Notes under the pieces: generated by a model
Databases searched by the model: none
Told to the model about the DNA's origin: nothing
What the model saw: the letters and a program-made list of their open reading frames with translations, nothing else
From: UBA12191 sp009937185
Lineage (GTDB): Bacteria; Planctomycetota; UBA8108; UBA1146
Direction of reading: 5' to 3'
Length of the DNA: 64,000 bases
Assembly: GCA_938075155.1 (NCBI GenBank)
Contig: CALJGL010000008.1
Span: 37,443 to 101,442, forward strand
Program-made: the position numbers and the translations under genes
In this document: positions 8,158-16,385 of the stretch, in pieces
How positions within the stretch are numbered: position 1 is the stretch's first letter
How the letters are laid out: each line of letters opens with the position of its first letter

Positions 8158-10377
8158 TTATATACAGTTTATAGAATCCGGGGTTGGATCAACGCCGGGA
8201 GCTGGATAAGGCATGGGGGGTAAGGGGCCAGTTCCAAAGAGCAGGTCGAGTAGCAATACGGGGTCAGCGATGTTGATAGATCCTGAATCATTGCAATCAA
8301 GTGCGTCTAAGCAAATGGGGTTTGTCGAACTGAAAAGGTATCCCAACATATTGATGGCGTCTGAAATCGTGAGCACCGAGTTCATGTCAGAGTCACAGCG
8401 TACGAAAAGAATCGGTAGATCTACGATACAGTTTGTGGGTTCTGAGAAGATTCCGAAAGCCACGCCTCTTAATGAATATTCGACGCTTCCAGAACCGGAA
8501 GGGGTATCAACGAATGAGGTTTCTGTTCCTGCAAGCGTACTAATCAGAAGACCATTCCGTATGACTTGAATCCAGTCGTAGGTCGTTCCGTTTTCCCATG
8601 TGAGATTGACGTCTTGGGTATTGACTGCGCAATTTAGATTGAATATCGAATCGGAGAGACTGGGGAACTGGAAATCTTGAGATAGGTTTGAGTCGATAGT
8701 GATATTTGGAATCACTTCATTCGGTAATCCTGTGCCTATCGGCGCAGTTGCAGTGAGGGTCCAAACTCCGCTCCCCAAGTTTAGTTGATAGGTACCGTCA
8801 GCATTTGAAAGGGTAGAACCCCAAGGAGGAACGACGCCATTTGATGCATTAGTGGCTTCTATTAAAGTGCCTGGTAGAGGTGAGAGAGCCGTCAATACGA
8901 TTCCTGTCACACTCACTGCGGTGTCGAGGACTATGGTTCCAAGAGATGTTTGTGTGTAGCAAGGCAAGTTATAGATGTACTTGGGCGCAAGATTCGATCC
9001 GACGGGTGGAGTCAATGTAAGGTTGTAGTCATCTGCGTAGACGACAGCGCTGAAATCTCCATCTACGTTCCCATTTTCATGAAGCGTATCGTAGAGCTGC
9101 CCATTTGCAGTCCTGTAGAATTCAACGTCTACCAGTGGAATAGAAGATCCCAAGGAGTTTGTGAATGAGCCTGTCACATTAATGCCGTCCTCAAGAAGGA
9201 TGGATCCAAGGTTGATTGGACTCGAGGACGGAAGGTCAATGTGCACACGTTTTGATATGCGTACAGGGCCGGGTAGTGGCGGATCCACTTCAAGGGTCAC
9301 GAGTCCTGCTGGCAGTAATAGATCGAACTCACCCGCTGCATTTGTAACATCTGAGCTGAGGTAAATCGGGTTTGTTGTTGTTGTGTATTCGGCATCAAAC
9401 GTCGCTCCCTCGAGAGGAGTACTTGTGGAAGAGAGGACTGTTCCCAACAGGTGATAACCCAATGGGACGACCACTGTGCCCATATCGATATTCGAACTTA
9501 CGATCAGATTGTTGACGACGTGTGGGACGCGTTCTTCACCCGCTATCGGAGATACCAAACGATGGCGAATCTCCCAAGTACCTTGCGGTACCAAAACGTT
9601 GAAAATGCCAGAAGCGTTGGTGTCATCATTGAACAAGTCTAATGGTGCTCCAGAAAGGTCATATGCGTTCATATCGATGCCTGGCAGAGGGATACCATTT
9701 TCATCAATGACCAAACCTGTCAGTGTGTGTGCCAAATCCATGGTGACCACTCCGGTGTTGGTATTACCGAAGAGCAATCCAAGGTCTATCTCGGTTGGAA
9801 ATACCGTTGGATTCAATGCTGTATCACTGAATGTGATTCTGTATTCGTCTATGATTGCGGGGATTGCGACTGTGAAAAATCCCTGAGGATTTGTCACGTC
9901 ACCCACGAGATCGAGCCAGCCTGATTGGTCGCTTCGTATGTCAATATCGATCCCCGACATTGCCAAACCATCTGAGTTGAGAACTTGACCACTCAGTAGC
10001 CAGCCTGTTGCCAAAGCCACGGTTCCAATATCCAAGTTGCCATTCAGGGAAATGGTTATTTCTTCACTCAGGTGAGCGGAGGTGGGTTCGAATTGAAGGA
10101 GATATTCTCCAATGGCGATGCTGCTTTGGATGGTTGCAGAAAAGTTTCCGTTGAGATCTGTCGAGTCTCCCGACAGCAAGATGGGGAGAGCAGGATTGAG
10201 CGGGTCTACGAGATCGATGTCCACGGCAGGGATAGGCCCTCCCGCTGCATCCGTCACATTTCCGGTAATCACCCACGTCTGTGCGTGAATTGTTGACAAA
10301 TCGCCGTTGAATAGGACGGCCAGAAATGTAAACAAGCAGAACCATATTTTTTTCGAACAATACTCTTTTAACCACAT
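8158..10377 (-). CDS. Secreted carboxypeptidase-regulatory-like repeat protein with Fn3-like and dockerin-like domains
   Basis: A 739-residue protein with a signal peptide (IWFCLFTFLAVLF..IHAQ). About six tandem modules of roughly 90 residues begin with motifs such as 'WVITGNVTDAAGGPIPAVDIDL', 'WLLSGQVLNSDGLAMSGIDI' and 'HTLTGLVIDENGIPLPGIDM'. These match the carboxypeptidase-regulatory-like (transthyretin-like beta-sandwich) fold used for adhesion or stalks. At about 575-660 there is one Fn3-like module of the same kind as the seven in the neighbouring subtilase (NLNCAVNTQDVNLTWENGTTYDW). The C-terminal 75 residues are a dockerin-like pair with a degenerate first loop (VRCDSDMNSVLTISDAI). 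No catalytic signature is visible, so a structural or adhesive surface role is an inference. Confidence 0.85.
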   Translation of the reverse strand: MWLKEYCSKKIWFCLFTFLAVLFNGDLSTIHAQTWVITGNVTDAAGGPIPAVDIDLVDPLNPALPILLSGDSTDLNGNFSATIQSSIAIGEYLLQFEPTSAHLSEEITISLNGNLDIGTVALATGWLLSGQVLNSDGLAMSGIDIDIRSDQSGWLDLVGDVTNPQGFFTVAIPAIIDEYRITFSDTALNPTVFPTEIDLGLLFGNTNTGVVTMDLAHTLTGLVIDENGIPLPGIDMNAYDLSGAPLDLFNDDTNASGIFNVLVPQGTWEIRHRLVSPIAGEERVPHVVNNLIVSSNIDMGTVVVPLGYHLLGTVLSSTSTPLEGATFDAEYTTTTNPIYLSSDVTNAAGEFDLLLPAGLVTLEVDPPLPGPVRISKRVHIDLPSSSPINLGSILLEDGINVTGSFTNSLGSSIPLVDVEFYRTANGQLYDTLHENGNVDGDFSAVVYADDYNLTLTPPVGSNLAPKYIYNLPCYTQTSLGTIVLDTAVSVTGIVLTALSPLPGTLIEATNASNGVVPPWGSTLSNADGTYQLNLGSGVWTLTATAPIGTGLPNEVIPNITIDSNLSQDFQFPSLSDSIFNLNCAVNTQDVNLTWENGTTYDWIQVIRNGLLISTLAGTETSFVDTPSGSGSVEYSLRGVAFGIFSEPTNCIVDLPILFVRCDSDMNSVLTISDAINMLGYLFSSTNPICLDALDCNDSGSINIADPVLLLDLLFGTGPLPPMPYPAPGVDPTPDSINCI

Positions 10378-10685
10378 CTCGCTTAATTCTCCTAATTAGA
10401 GGTGTTGGTACTAACCTAAAGGTAGAATTTTTGATCCTGAAACACCGAGTCCTTCTAGGTATTGTTACACAGTAAGATCTAGTTGTATACATTGTAAAAT
10501 ATACAATCGGCAATAAAGTCATGTAAGAGAGGTCTGAATGGGCCTCATGCGGTCGATAGGATGAAAAAAATGTGTAAAGATTGGGTAATGGATTGATCAG
10601 ACTTTTGTCCGAAATGGGCAGTGGTGCATTCCTTCTTCAACGTTTGATAATTTTGCCAATAGTGCCCGAGAGAGGATTCTCACCC
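10378..10685. other. Divergent intergenic region with an inverted repeat
   Basis: About 308 bp between two divergent secreted-protein genes, with no convincing ORF. It contains a 7-bp inverted repeat TTGTATA (10483-10489) / TATACAA (10500-10506) in an AT-rich stretch. This could be an operator or overlapping promoter elements, but sequence alone does not decide. Confidence 0.4.
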
Positions 10686-12635
10686 ATGATCTTGAAAAAT
10701 TCAGGGGTCATACTTCTCATCATGTTGGCCCCTCTCTGTTGGGGTTTGCAAGCTCAGGCTGATCCTCCACCCGGATACTATTCGTCCGCGAGTGGACTCA
10801 CTGGCGAATCTCTTCGTGTGGCTCTCCATCAAATTATCGATGACCACCAAAGAATCCCTTACACCAGCAGTGCTACAGATACCTGGGACGTTCTTGGGAT
10901 CTCAGAGGAAGATCCTTCAAATCCCTCAAACCTCATCACCGTTTACCGAAATACTTCGGTGCCCTGGTCGGCGCAGAATACGACTAACGGTTGGAACCGT
11001 GAACACACTTGGCCTTCCTCCTTTGGTTACACCAATGACAATGGCTGCAATTACCCATATTCAGATTTGCATCAGTTGAGAGCGGCGAGCCCATCCTACA
11101 ATTCTGCGCGGGGCAACAGGCCCTACGATTGGTGTGTCTCTGCGAATTGCGAATCTTTTCCTGCGTCGGGTACAGCCTTCAGTAATCTCTCTAGTGGATT
11201 TGGAAGCACCGGTTCATGGGAAGCTTGGGTAGACCGCAGGGGCGATGTTGCGAGAAATATATTGTACATGGATACGAGATATGAGGGGGGGAATCACTCT
11301 CCGACGGGGTGCGCCGAACCTGATTTGAGGGTCACCAACAATCGCAATTTGATCGTCTCGAATACAAATCAAAATCAAAGCGTTGCGTATATGGGAATCC
11401 TGAGCGTGTTACTGGAGTGGCATTTGGAAGATCCCGTAAGTCTTCAAGAGCAAAACCGAAATGATGTTATTTTTGGATTTCAGGGAAACCGAAATCCTTT
11501 CATCGATCACCCTGAGTTTGTGTGTCAAATTTGGTCTTGTCCTGTGACCGATACCATCCCGCCCGCTGTGCCTTTAGGTCTTGTTGCGGTGGCAGGGGAT
11601 TGCCAATCAGTTCTGAATTGGTCAGATAATACTGAATCTGACTTTTCCAGTTACACGATCTATCGGTCGCTCGCTCCTGCAGGGCCTTTTGGTGCGTTAG
11701 CCACAACGGCGCTCAGTGCGTTTACTGATACCGTTGTCGATGGCGGAACGACTTATTACTATCAGGTCACCGCCACGGATTTCTCTGGAAATCAGAGTGC
11801 TGCAGGAACTTCGGCTTCTGCGACTCCGACAGTGGGCACCGGTTGTGGTGGACCTCCGCCCGATCCCGGATCCATCAATCTTGTCATTTCAGAACTGATG
11901 CCAAATCCACAGGCCTCTAGCGATGCCAATGGAGAGTGGTTTGAGATATTCAACCGAGGAAGTGCCTCCGTAGATCTCTCAGGGTGGACCGTAAAAGATA
12001 ATGATTCTGACCTTCATGTGATCAACTCTCCAGGAGGGTTAGTCATCGCTCCCCTTCAGTTTTTGGTGTTGGCACGGTCCGGTGACTTTACCGTCAATGG
12101 GGGCATCATTCCTGATTACGTCTATGGCTCTCTGATTCTTGCAAATAGTGTGGATGAAGTTGTTCTGTTGGACCCTCAAGGGGTGGAGCACACTCGAGTC
12201 AACTATACGTCTGGAACATTTCCTTTTGCTGCAGGACTCAGTTGTGAAATCAGCGATCTACTGTCAGTAAATCCTGGTGATCCAACGGTTTGGGTGGCTG
12301 CTCAGCAAGTCTTCGGAACGGGTGATCTTGGAAGCCCAGGAAATGAGGGATCTGCTACCCTTCCGCCTCCTCCTTCCACAAATGATTTCCTGAGAGGTGA
12401 TCCCAATCAGGATGGCACTGTGGATATTAGCGATCCTATTCTGACTCTGGATTTCCTATTCGGATCGACGTCTGCATTGCCATGTCCCGACGCTGGAGAT
12501 TCAAATGATGATGGTGGCGTAGATATTTCGGATGCCATCTTCTTGTTGCAATATTTATTCGAGGGATCCGTCACTATCCCTGAACCGACCTCTGCTCCCG
12601 GCCCAGACCCGACCGCTGACGGACTGGGCTGCTAA
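10686..12635 (+). CDS. Secreted endonuclease I family nuclease with Fn3, lamin-tail and dockerin-like domains
   Basis: A 649-residue protein if the ATG at 10686 is used; it is preceded by GAGAGAGGA and gives a clean signal peptide (LLIMLAPLCWGLQAQA), while the open frame extends to an ATG at 10581. The first domain (about residues 25-285) matches endonuclease I/NucM family extracellular nucleases, including the WNREHTWP motif near residue 103 and the SDLHQLRAASPSYNSARGN block. An Fn3 domain follows (about 288-380), then a lamin-tail domain (about 396-520; LVISELMPNP...GEWFEIFNRG...VDLSGWTV) and a C-terminal dockerin-like pair (568-649; FLRGDPNQDGTVDISDPI) ending ...DGLGC. Expected role: nucleic acid degradation outside the cell, for nutrient or phosphate acquisition. 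Its last 62 bp overlap the convergent VWA gene. Confidence 0.92.
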   Translation: MILKNSGVILLIMLAPLCWGLQAQADPPPGYYSSASGLTGESLRVALHQIIDDHQRIPYTSSATDTWDVLGISEEDPSNPSNLITVYRNTSVPWSAQNTTNGWNREHTWPSSFGYTNDNGCNYPYSDLHQLRAASPSYNSARGNRPYDWCVSANCESFPASGTAFSNLSSGFGSTGSWEAWVDRRGDVARNILYMDTRYEGGNHSPTGCAEPDLRVTNNRNLIVSNTNQNQSVAYMGILSVLLEWHLEDPVSLQEQNRNDVIFGFQGNRNPFIDHPEFVCQIWSCPVTDTIPPAVPLGLVAVAGDCQSVLNWSDNTESDFSSYTIYRSLAPAGPFGALATTALSAFTDTVVDGGTTYYYQVTATDFSGNQSAAGTSASATPTVGTGCGGPPPDPGSINLVISELMPNPQASSDANGEWFEIFNRGSASVDLSGWTVKDNDSDLHVINSPGGLVIAPLQFLVLARSGDFTVNGGIIPDYVYGSLILANSVDEVVLLDPQGVEHTRVNYTSGTFPFAAGLSCEISDLLSVNPGDPTVWVAAQQVFGTGDLGSPGNEGSATLPPPPSTNDFLRGDPNQDGTVDISDPILTLDFLFGSTSALPCPDAGDSNDDGGVDISDAIFLLQYLFEGSVTIPEPTSAPGPDPTADGLGC

Positions 12636-15561
12636 TCAGTATGATCGCCGCAAGGAAAAGCAGGACACTGTGGGGGTGAAACCCCATGGCTTGCTTTCCC
12701 TTTGGAGGTAGATCTACCCATTTCATGAGTGCGAGATTTTCCAAAGAAGATTCACTCACGACAAATGATCTTTCAGAATCTATAGGAGATTGCTGATAGA
12801 TCACGGGGTCCAAAATATGATCTGGAAGTTCACCCTTGAACATTTTTGAGCCGGGTTCGGCAGTGAGCAGAAGAGATTGCTGGCTCAAAGTCGAAGAATC
12901 AAATCCTTGCTCCATTTCGAGTCCATCCCCTGGACGTCTTTCCAGCATGAAGACACGTTTTCCTGAAGCGGACTGGGTCAAGGCTCCTTGGCGCAGTGAG
13001 GTCGAATTCCTCTCTAGTGCTGAAACCAGTAGCTCCCTAAGGCGTGCTTTAATACGGGGTCCTGAAGATCCCAAACGTAGAGGATCGAGACCTGACCACC
13101 ATGTCACCGCCCATCCCAATTCGACACGTTGAATAGTGAGTAGAGGTCTTCTCTGTGCATCTGTCCAAACGAGTTCTGCGGTACTCATACGAGATGTCGA
13201 GTCTGGAGTGAGGCTCTGGTATGGGATTCCGATAGGGTCGGTGTAACCCGACAAGAAGACGGAGCTTAAATCTTGGATCAGTGGTGAGGTTGTTTTCTTC
13301 CAGGCTTCTGGATTCTCCTCTAATAGAGTCTTCAGAATTTCTTGCGCTTCTGCAGGGTCAGCGGCCTCTTGCCAGCGACCTCCAGAGGCACGGGTCAGTT
13401 TCGAAACAACTGAAGTATCGGTTTTATTTCCTACAAGAAGAACTTCGAGTTCCACTTCAGCAAGTGCTAATTCTTTTCCTAAGTCGCTCCACCGATCGGG
13501 TGTTGTTTTTCCATCGGTGATAAGCACAATGCTTCTTTGTCCGGAATGATTTTTGAGAACCGGAAGAACTTTTCGAATGGCCTTGCCGAGTTGGGTTCCG
13601 CCGCCAGAACGAATCAACTCTGGGATTTGCTCCAGCGTGTTGGAGGTGATGGAGGTTCCCGGCTCTAGAATCCAGTTCAATTCATCTCTGAACCCTGCGA
13701 GTCCCCAGCGTGTGTTTCCATCCCCTGACTCGAGAAGAATCAGAGTAGATTCCAACAAGGTCGTGGCTGCTGATCCCAATAGACTTCCTGAGAGGTCGAT
13801 GAGTAATAAACCCATATCGAGATCTCCCTCTGGGGGAGGTTCCGGCAGGTTTACACCTAGAATGTTACTGAGTGAACTTCTCGTCTCTTCGTCTTCGCAA
13901 CCGGGTGATCCCACACTGGCGAACAAGATCCCCCCTGATCGAACCCAATTATCGATCTCTTCGATTCTTTCCGAGGAAAGTTCTTGGCCTTGCCAAGCAT
14001 AAAGTCCTCCCAGTGACGGGGTCGGTAACGACATCGTCGACGATTTAAAAGTGGGTTCTTCAAAGAGTTGGCTCAGTCCAGCAGAGGTTTTCTCTGTGAT
14101 AGAAACCGGAAAGGAAGGAAGAACCAGTAAAGGAGCCTCGACGCCCTGCGCATCGATGATCGTCCAGAGCCCTGAAAATTCAGGTGTGAGTGGAAGGGTG
14201 AGGGGCGAGATCGATCCGCGTGGATTCTTTTGTGTCCAACCGGAAACATCAGAGTCTTGGAGGTGGACGATGTGAATCACTTCTCCGGGTCGGCATGAGT
14301 TCTTCGAGAGGCTCCACTGGGGTGTTTGTTGCCCAGAGAATTTCCAGCCCATTCCTCTGGCCATCAGCGCCTCGAAGAATTTTGGAGGTGGGGCGACTTC
14401 TTGACGTGGAATTCGAATAACGGATCCGGCTGGAAGACTCTTCGTCCAGTTGACATAAGAGGATGTTTGGGAAGTTTTCTCCGGAAGTCGGTATTCATGT
14501 TGAGTGAGACTGCCGAGTAATGCGATCAAGAGCACAGCGGCACTCCATATTGATCCTGACCCGAGAAGTACGGGGAGTAGAACCAAGAGAATACTTGTGA
14601 AAAGGAAGGGGAGGTGGAGCCCGGCCCAAGTCTGTGAATCGATGCGAGATCGAGAAGCCTCTCCTAGTTCGATCAGCATCCTCGTCAGCAAGAGTGGCCA
14701 ATCAGATCTTTCAGAAAGATCCCCACCTGTTGGGGAGAATCCCCATAGAAACCCATCTGCAGTGCGGGTGACGAGGGCTTCTCCCTTGGATCCTGTGAGG
14801 ATGGGTGTCCCTGTCGCGGTTTGGTAACTGGAAGAAATAGTCCATTGTTCAGGTTGAAGACCCCTCAGCAGGGGATCATCTAATTTTGCAGCGCGCATGG
14901 AAGGTAGCCAAACTTTCGGTCCTTCCGAGACAAAACCCACATGACGATTTCGAACAGATCTCGCTGGGCCGATTTCTACTTCCGCAGTGTTACGTTGGGC
15001 GGCATCGACGCGTGTGATCCAGTTCTGTTCTTCCAATGCGATGAGAACTTCATTCACCCCAGGCCGTTCACCGAGTTGAAAGACTCGAATAGGGTCAGGT
15101 CTAGGAGGAACCTTGAGTTTCAGAGAGTTGTTTGAACCCTTTAAACTGAGAAGGGTCTCCGGAGGTAATTCTAGAAATGAAATTGTCACAGCACCTGAAG
15201 CCGATGATACGTAGGTTGCATTCACAGGTGAGCCAGTATCGAGTAATGAAAGTGGGCCTTGGGGGGGAGTTTTCACGTCGAGATGGATTAAGCCATTGAA
15301 GTCTCGGGACCACCCGATCTCGTTTTCCGATAGAGGCACAACACGGGGGCCGGCTGAAAGCAGGATGAGAAAGACACCGATACACAATGGAAGCAGTTTT
15401 GTCCGGACCTCTGTGGGTGTCGATAGACGCTTCCATATCTCCACTTGAGCCACTGGGATGGGCCTCACCTTGGATCTTTGTCGGTAACGAAGCCACCACC
15501 AGTAGAGTGCAAAAGGAAGCAAGCTTAGGAGCCAGTATGGCTGAATCAGCTCAATACTCAT
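12574..15561 (-). CDS. BatA/VWA domain membrane protein
   Basis: A 995-residue protein. The N-terminus has two membrane helices flanking a basic loop (PYWLLSLLPFALYWWWLRYRQR... and LPLCIGVFLILLSAGP), as in BatA-type N-terminal domains. A von Willebrand factor A domain runs from about residue 583, with a MIDAS motif DLSGS at 589-593, a later SGGGTQLGKAI and an ITDG strand. A C-terminal helix (HSVLLFLAAIILISSP) anchors the end. In the wider family, VWA proteins of this kind work with MoxR ATPases and DUF58 proteins in the cell envelope, possibly in metal insertion or stress tolerance. It is the last gene of the five-gene operon and starts within an ATGA overlap with the DUF58 gene. Its final codons overlap the convergent nuclease gene by 62 bp. 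Confidence 0.88.
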   Translation of the reverse strand: MSIELIQPYWLLSLLPFALYWWWLRYRQRSKVRPIPVAQVEIWKRLSTPTEVRTKLLPLCIGVFLILLSAGPRVVPLSENEIGWSRDFNGLIHLDVKTPPQGPLSLLDTGSPVNATYVSSASGAVTISFLELPPETLLSLKGSNNSLKLKVPPRPDPIRVFQLGERPGVNEVLIALEEQNWITRVDAAQRNTAEVEIGPARSVRNRHVGFVSEGPKVWLPSMRAAKLDDPLLRGLQPEQWTISSSYQTATGTPILTGSKGEALVTRTADGFLWGFSPTGGDLSERSDWPLLLTRMLIELGEASRSRIDSQTWAGLHLPFLFTSILLVLLPVLLGSGSIWSAAVLLIALLGSLTQHEYRLPEKTSQTSSYVNWTKSLPAGSVIRIPRQEVAPPPKFFEALMARGMGWKFSGQQTPQWSLSKNSCRPGEVIHIVHLQDSDVSGWTQKNPRGSISPLTLPLTPEFSGLWTIIDAQGVEAPLLVLPSFPVSITEKTSAGLSQLFEEPTFKSSTMSLPTPSLGGLYAWQGQELSSERIEEIDNWVRSGGILFASVGSPGCEDEETRSSLSNILGVNLPEPPPEGDLDMGLLLIDLSGSLLGSAATTLLESTLILLESGDGNTRWGLAGFRDELNWILEPGTSITSNTLEQIPELIRSGGGTQLGKAIRKVLPVLKNHSGQRSIVLITDGKTTPDRWSDLGKELALAEVELEVLLVGNKTDTSVVSKLTRASGGRWQEAADPAEAQEILKTLLEENPEAWKKTTSPLIQDLSSVFLSGYTDPIGIPYQSLTPDSTSRMSTAELVWTDAQRRPLLTIQRVELGWAVTWWSGLDPLRLGSSGPRIKARLRELLVSALERNSTSLRQGALTQSASGKRVFMLERRPGDGLEMEQGFDSSTLSQQSLLLTAEPGSKMFKGELPDHILDPVIYQQSPIDSERSFVVSESSLENLALMKWVDLPPKGKQAMGFHPHSVLLFLAAIILISSPVRQRSGLGREQRSVQG

Positions 15562-16385
15562 CCTGATATGACTTCCAATGGACCTCGATGACGAGTCAGT
15601 TGATTGAGTAACAAGGTACCAGAATCAGCGGATTCAATACTGTGATGACATCCTCTACTTCGTGTGAGCCAATCATGAAGTCTTTTGACCTGAGTTGAGA
15701 GTTCACGTTGATATTGGCGTTGAGTCTCTTCATCGATCTGCCCTTGCCAGTGGTCTCCGTTGAGAGCTTGAAGTCGGCACGAGCCCTGAAATTCAGGATG
15801 AGTTTCTTCTCGGTTCCAAAGTGACCACCAATGGAAATGGGATGTTCGAGAAAGAGAAGGTGTATTTTCAAGTTCTTCAAACACAAGTCGATCGCTGAGA
15901 ATCACGATTCGGCCTGTGGGAAATGATCCAGAAATCTGGGGTAATGATGTTTTCAGGGGGCCACGACGAGCTTCGCCAGGGTGGTTCTCTGCGGAACAAG
16001 AATGAAGCTGTGATCCATCGAGTAACCACTCTCTATGGGGGACCCGAGTCGATTTCGAAATACCTCGCAGAATCGACCGAAGACTTTCCAATGAGTTCTT
16101 TCGATCACCAAAGGTCATGGTCGGGCCCCCGTCAAGAATCACGTGGACCGGCTCATCTGCATCTTGACGATATTGGCGAATCCAGCGCTGTTTGAATCGA
16201 AGCCATGCGCCCAAGTCGAGTTGATGCAAATCGTCGCCGGTGTTCCAAGGGCGATGACCATCGAACTCGCCAGTACCACCTGCAAGGTGGGCAACCCCTG
16301 TTCCTGGAAGAGTACCTCCACGACCATCGCGCCAGCGAAGTCTTAAAAGAAAATGGTCGGGAAGCGTCGCATCGTAACCTGTCAT
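15558..16385 (-). CDS. DUF58 family protein
   Basis: A 275-residue protein from the ATG at 16385, which overlaps the upstream stop codon as ATGA and so decides the start (an open frame extends to 16487). The hallmark DUF58 block is present: GTGEFDGHRPWNTGDDLHQLD..AWLRFKQRWIRQYRQDADEPVHVILDGGPTM. This corresponds to the family's EF..LRxYxxGDDxRxIDW..SAR....VxxYxxExxxxVxLLLDxSxSM pattern; here the usual Ser after Asp is Gly, so the VWA-like MIDAS may be degenerate. The partners are the MoxR ATPase and VWA protein of the same operon. Confidence 0.87.
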   Translation of the reverse strand: MTGYDATLPDHFLLRLRWRDGRGGTLPGTGVAHLAGGTGEFDGHRPWNTGDDLHQLDLGAWLRFKQRWIRQYRQDADEPVHVILDGGPTMTFGDRKNSLESLRSILRGISKSTRVPHREWLLDGSQLHSCSAENHPGEARRGPLKTSLPQISGSFPTGRIVILSDRLVFEELENTPSLSRTSHFHWWSLWNREETHPEFQGSCRLQALNGDHWQGQIDEETQRQYQRELSTQVKRLHDWLTRSRGCHHSIESADSGTLLLNQLTRHRGPLEVISG

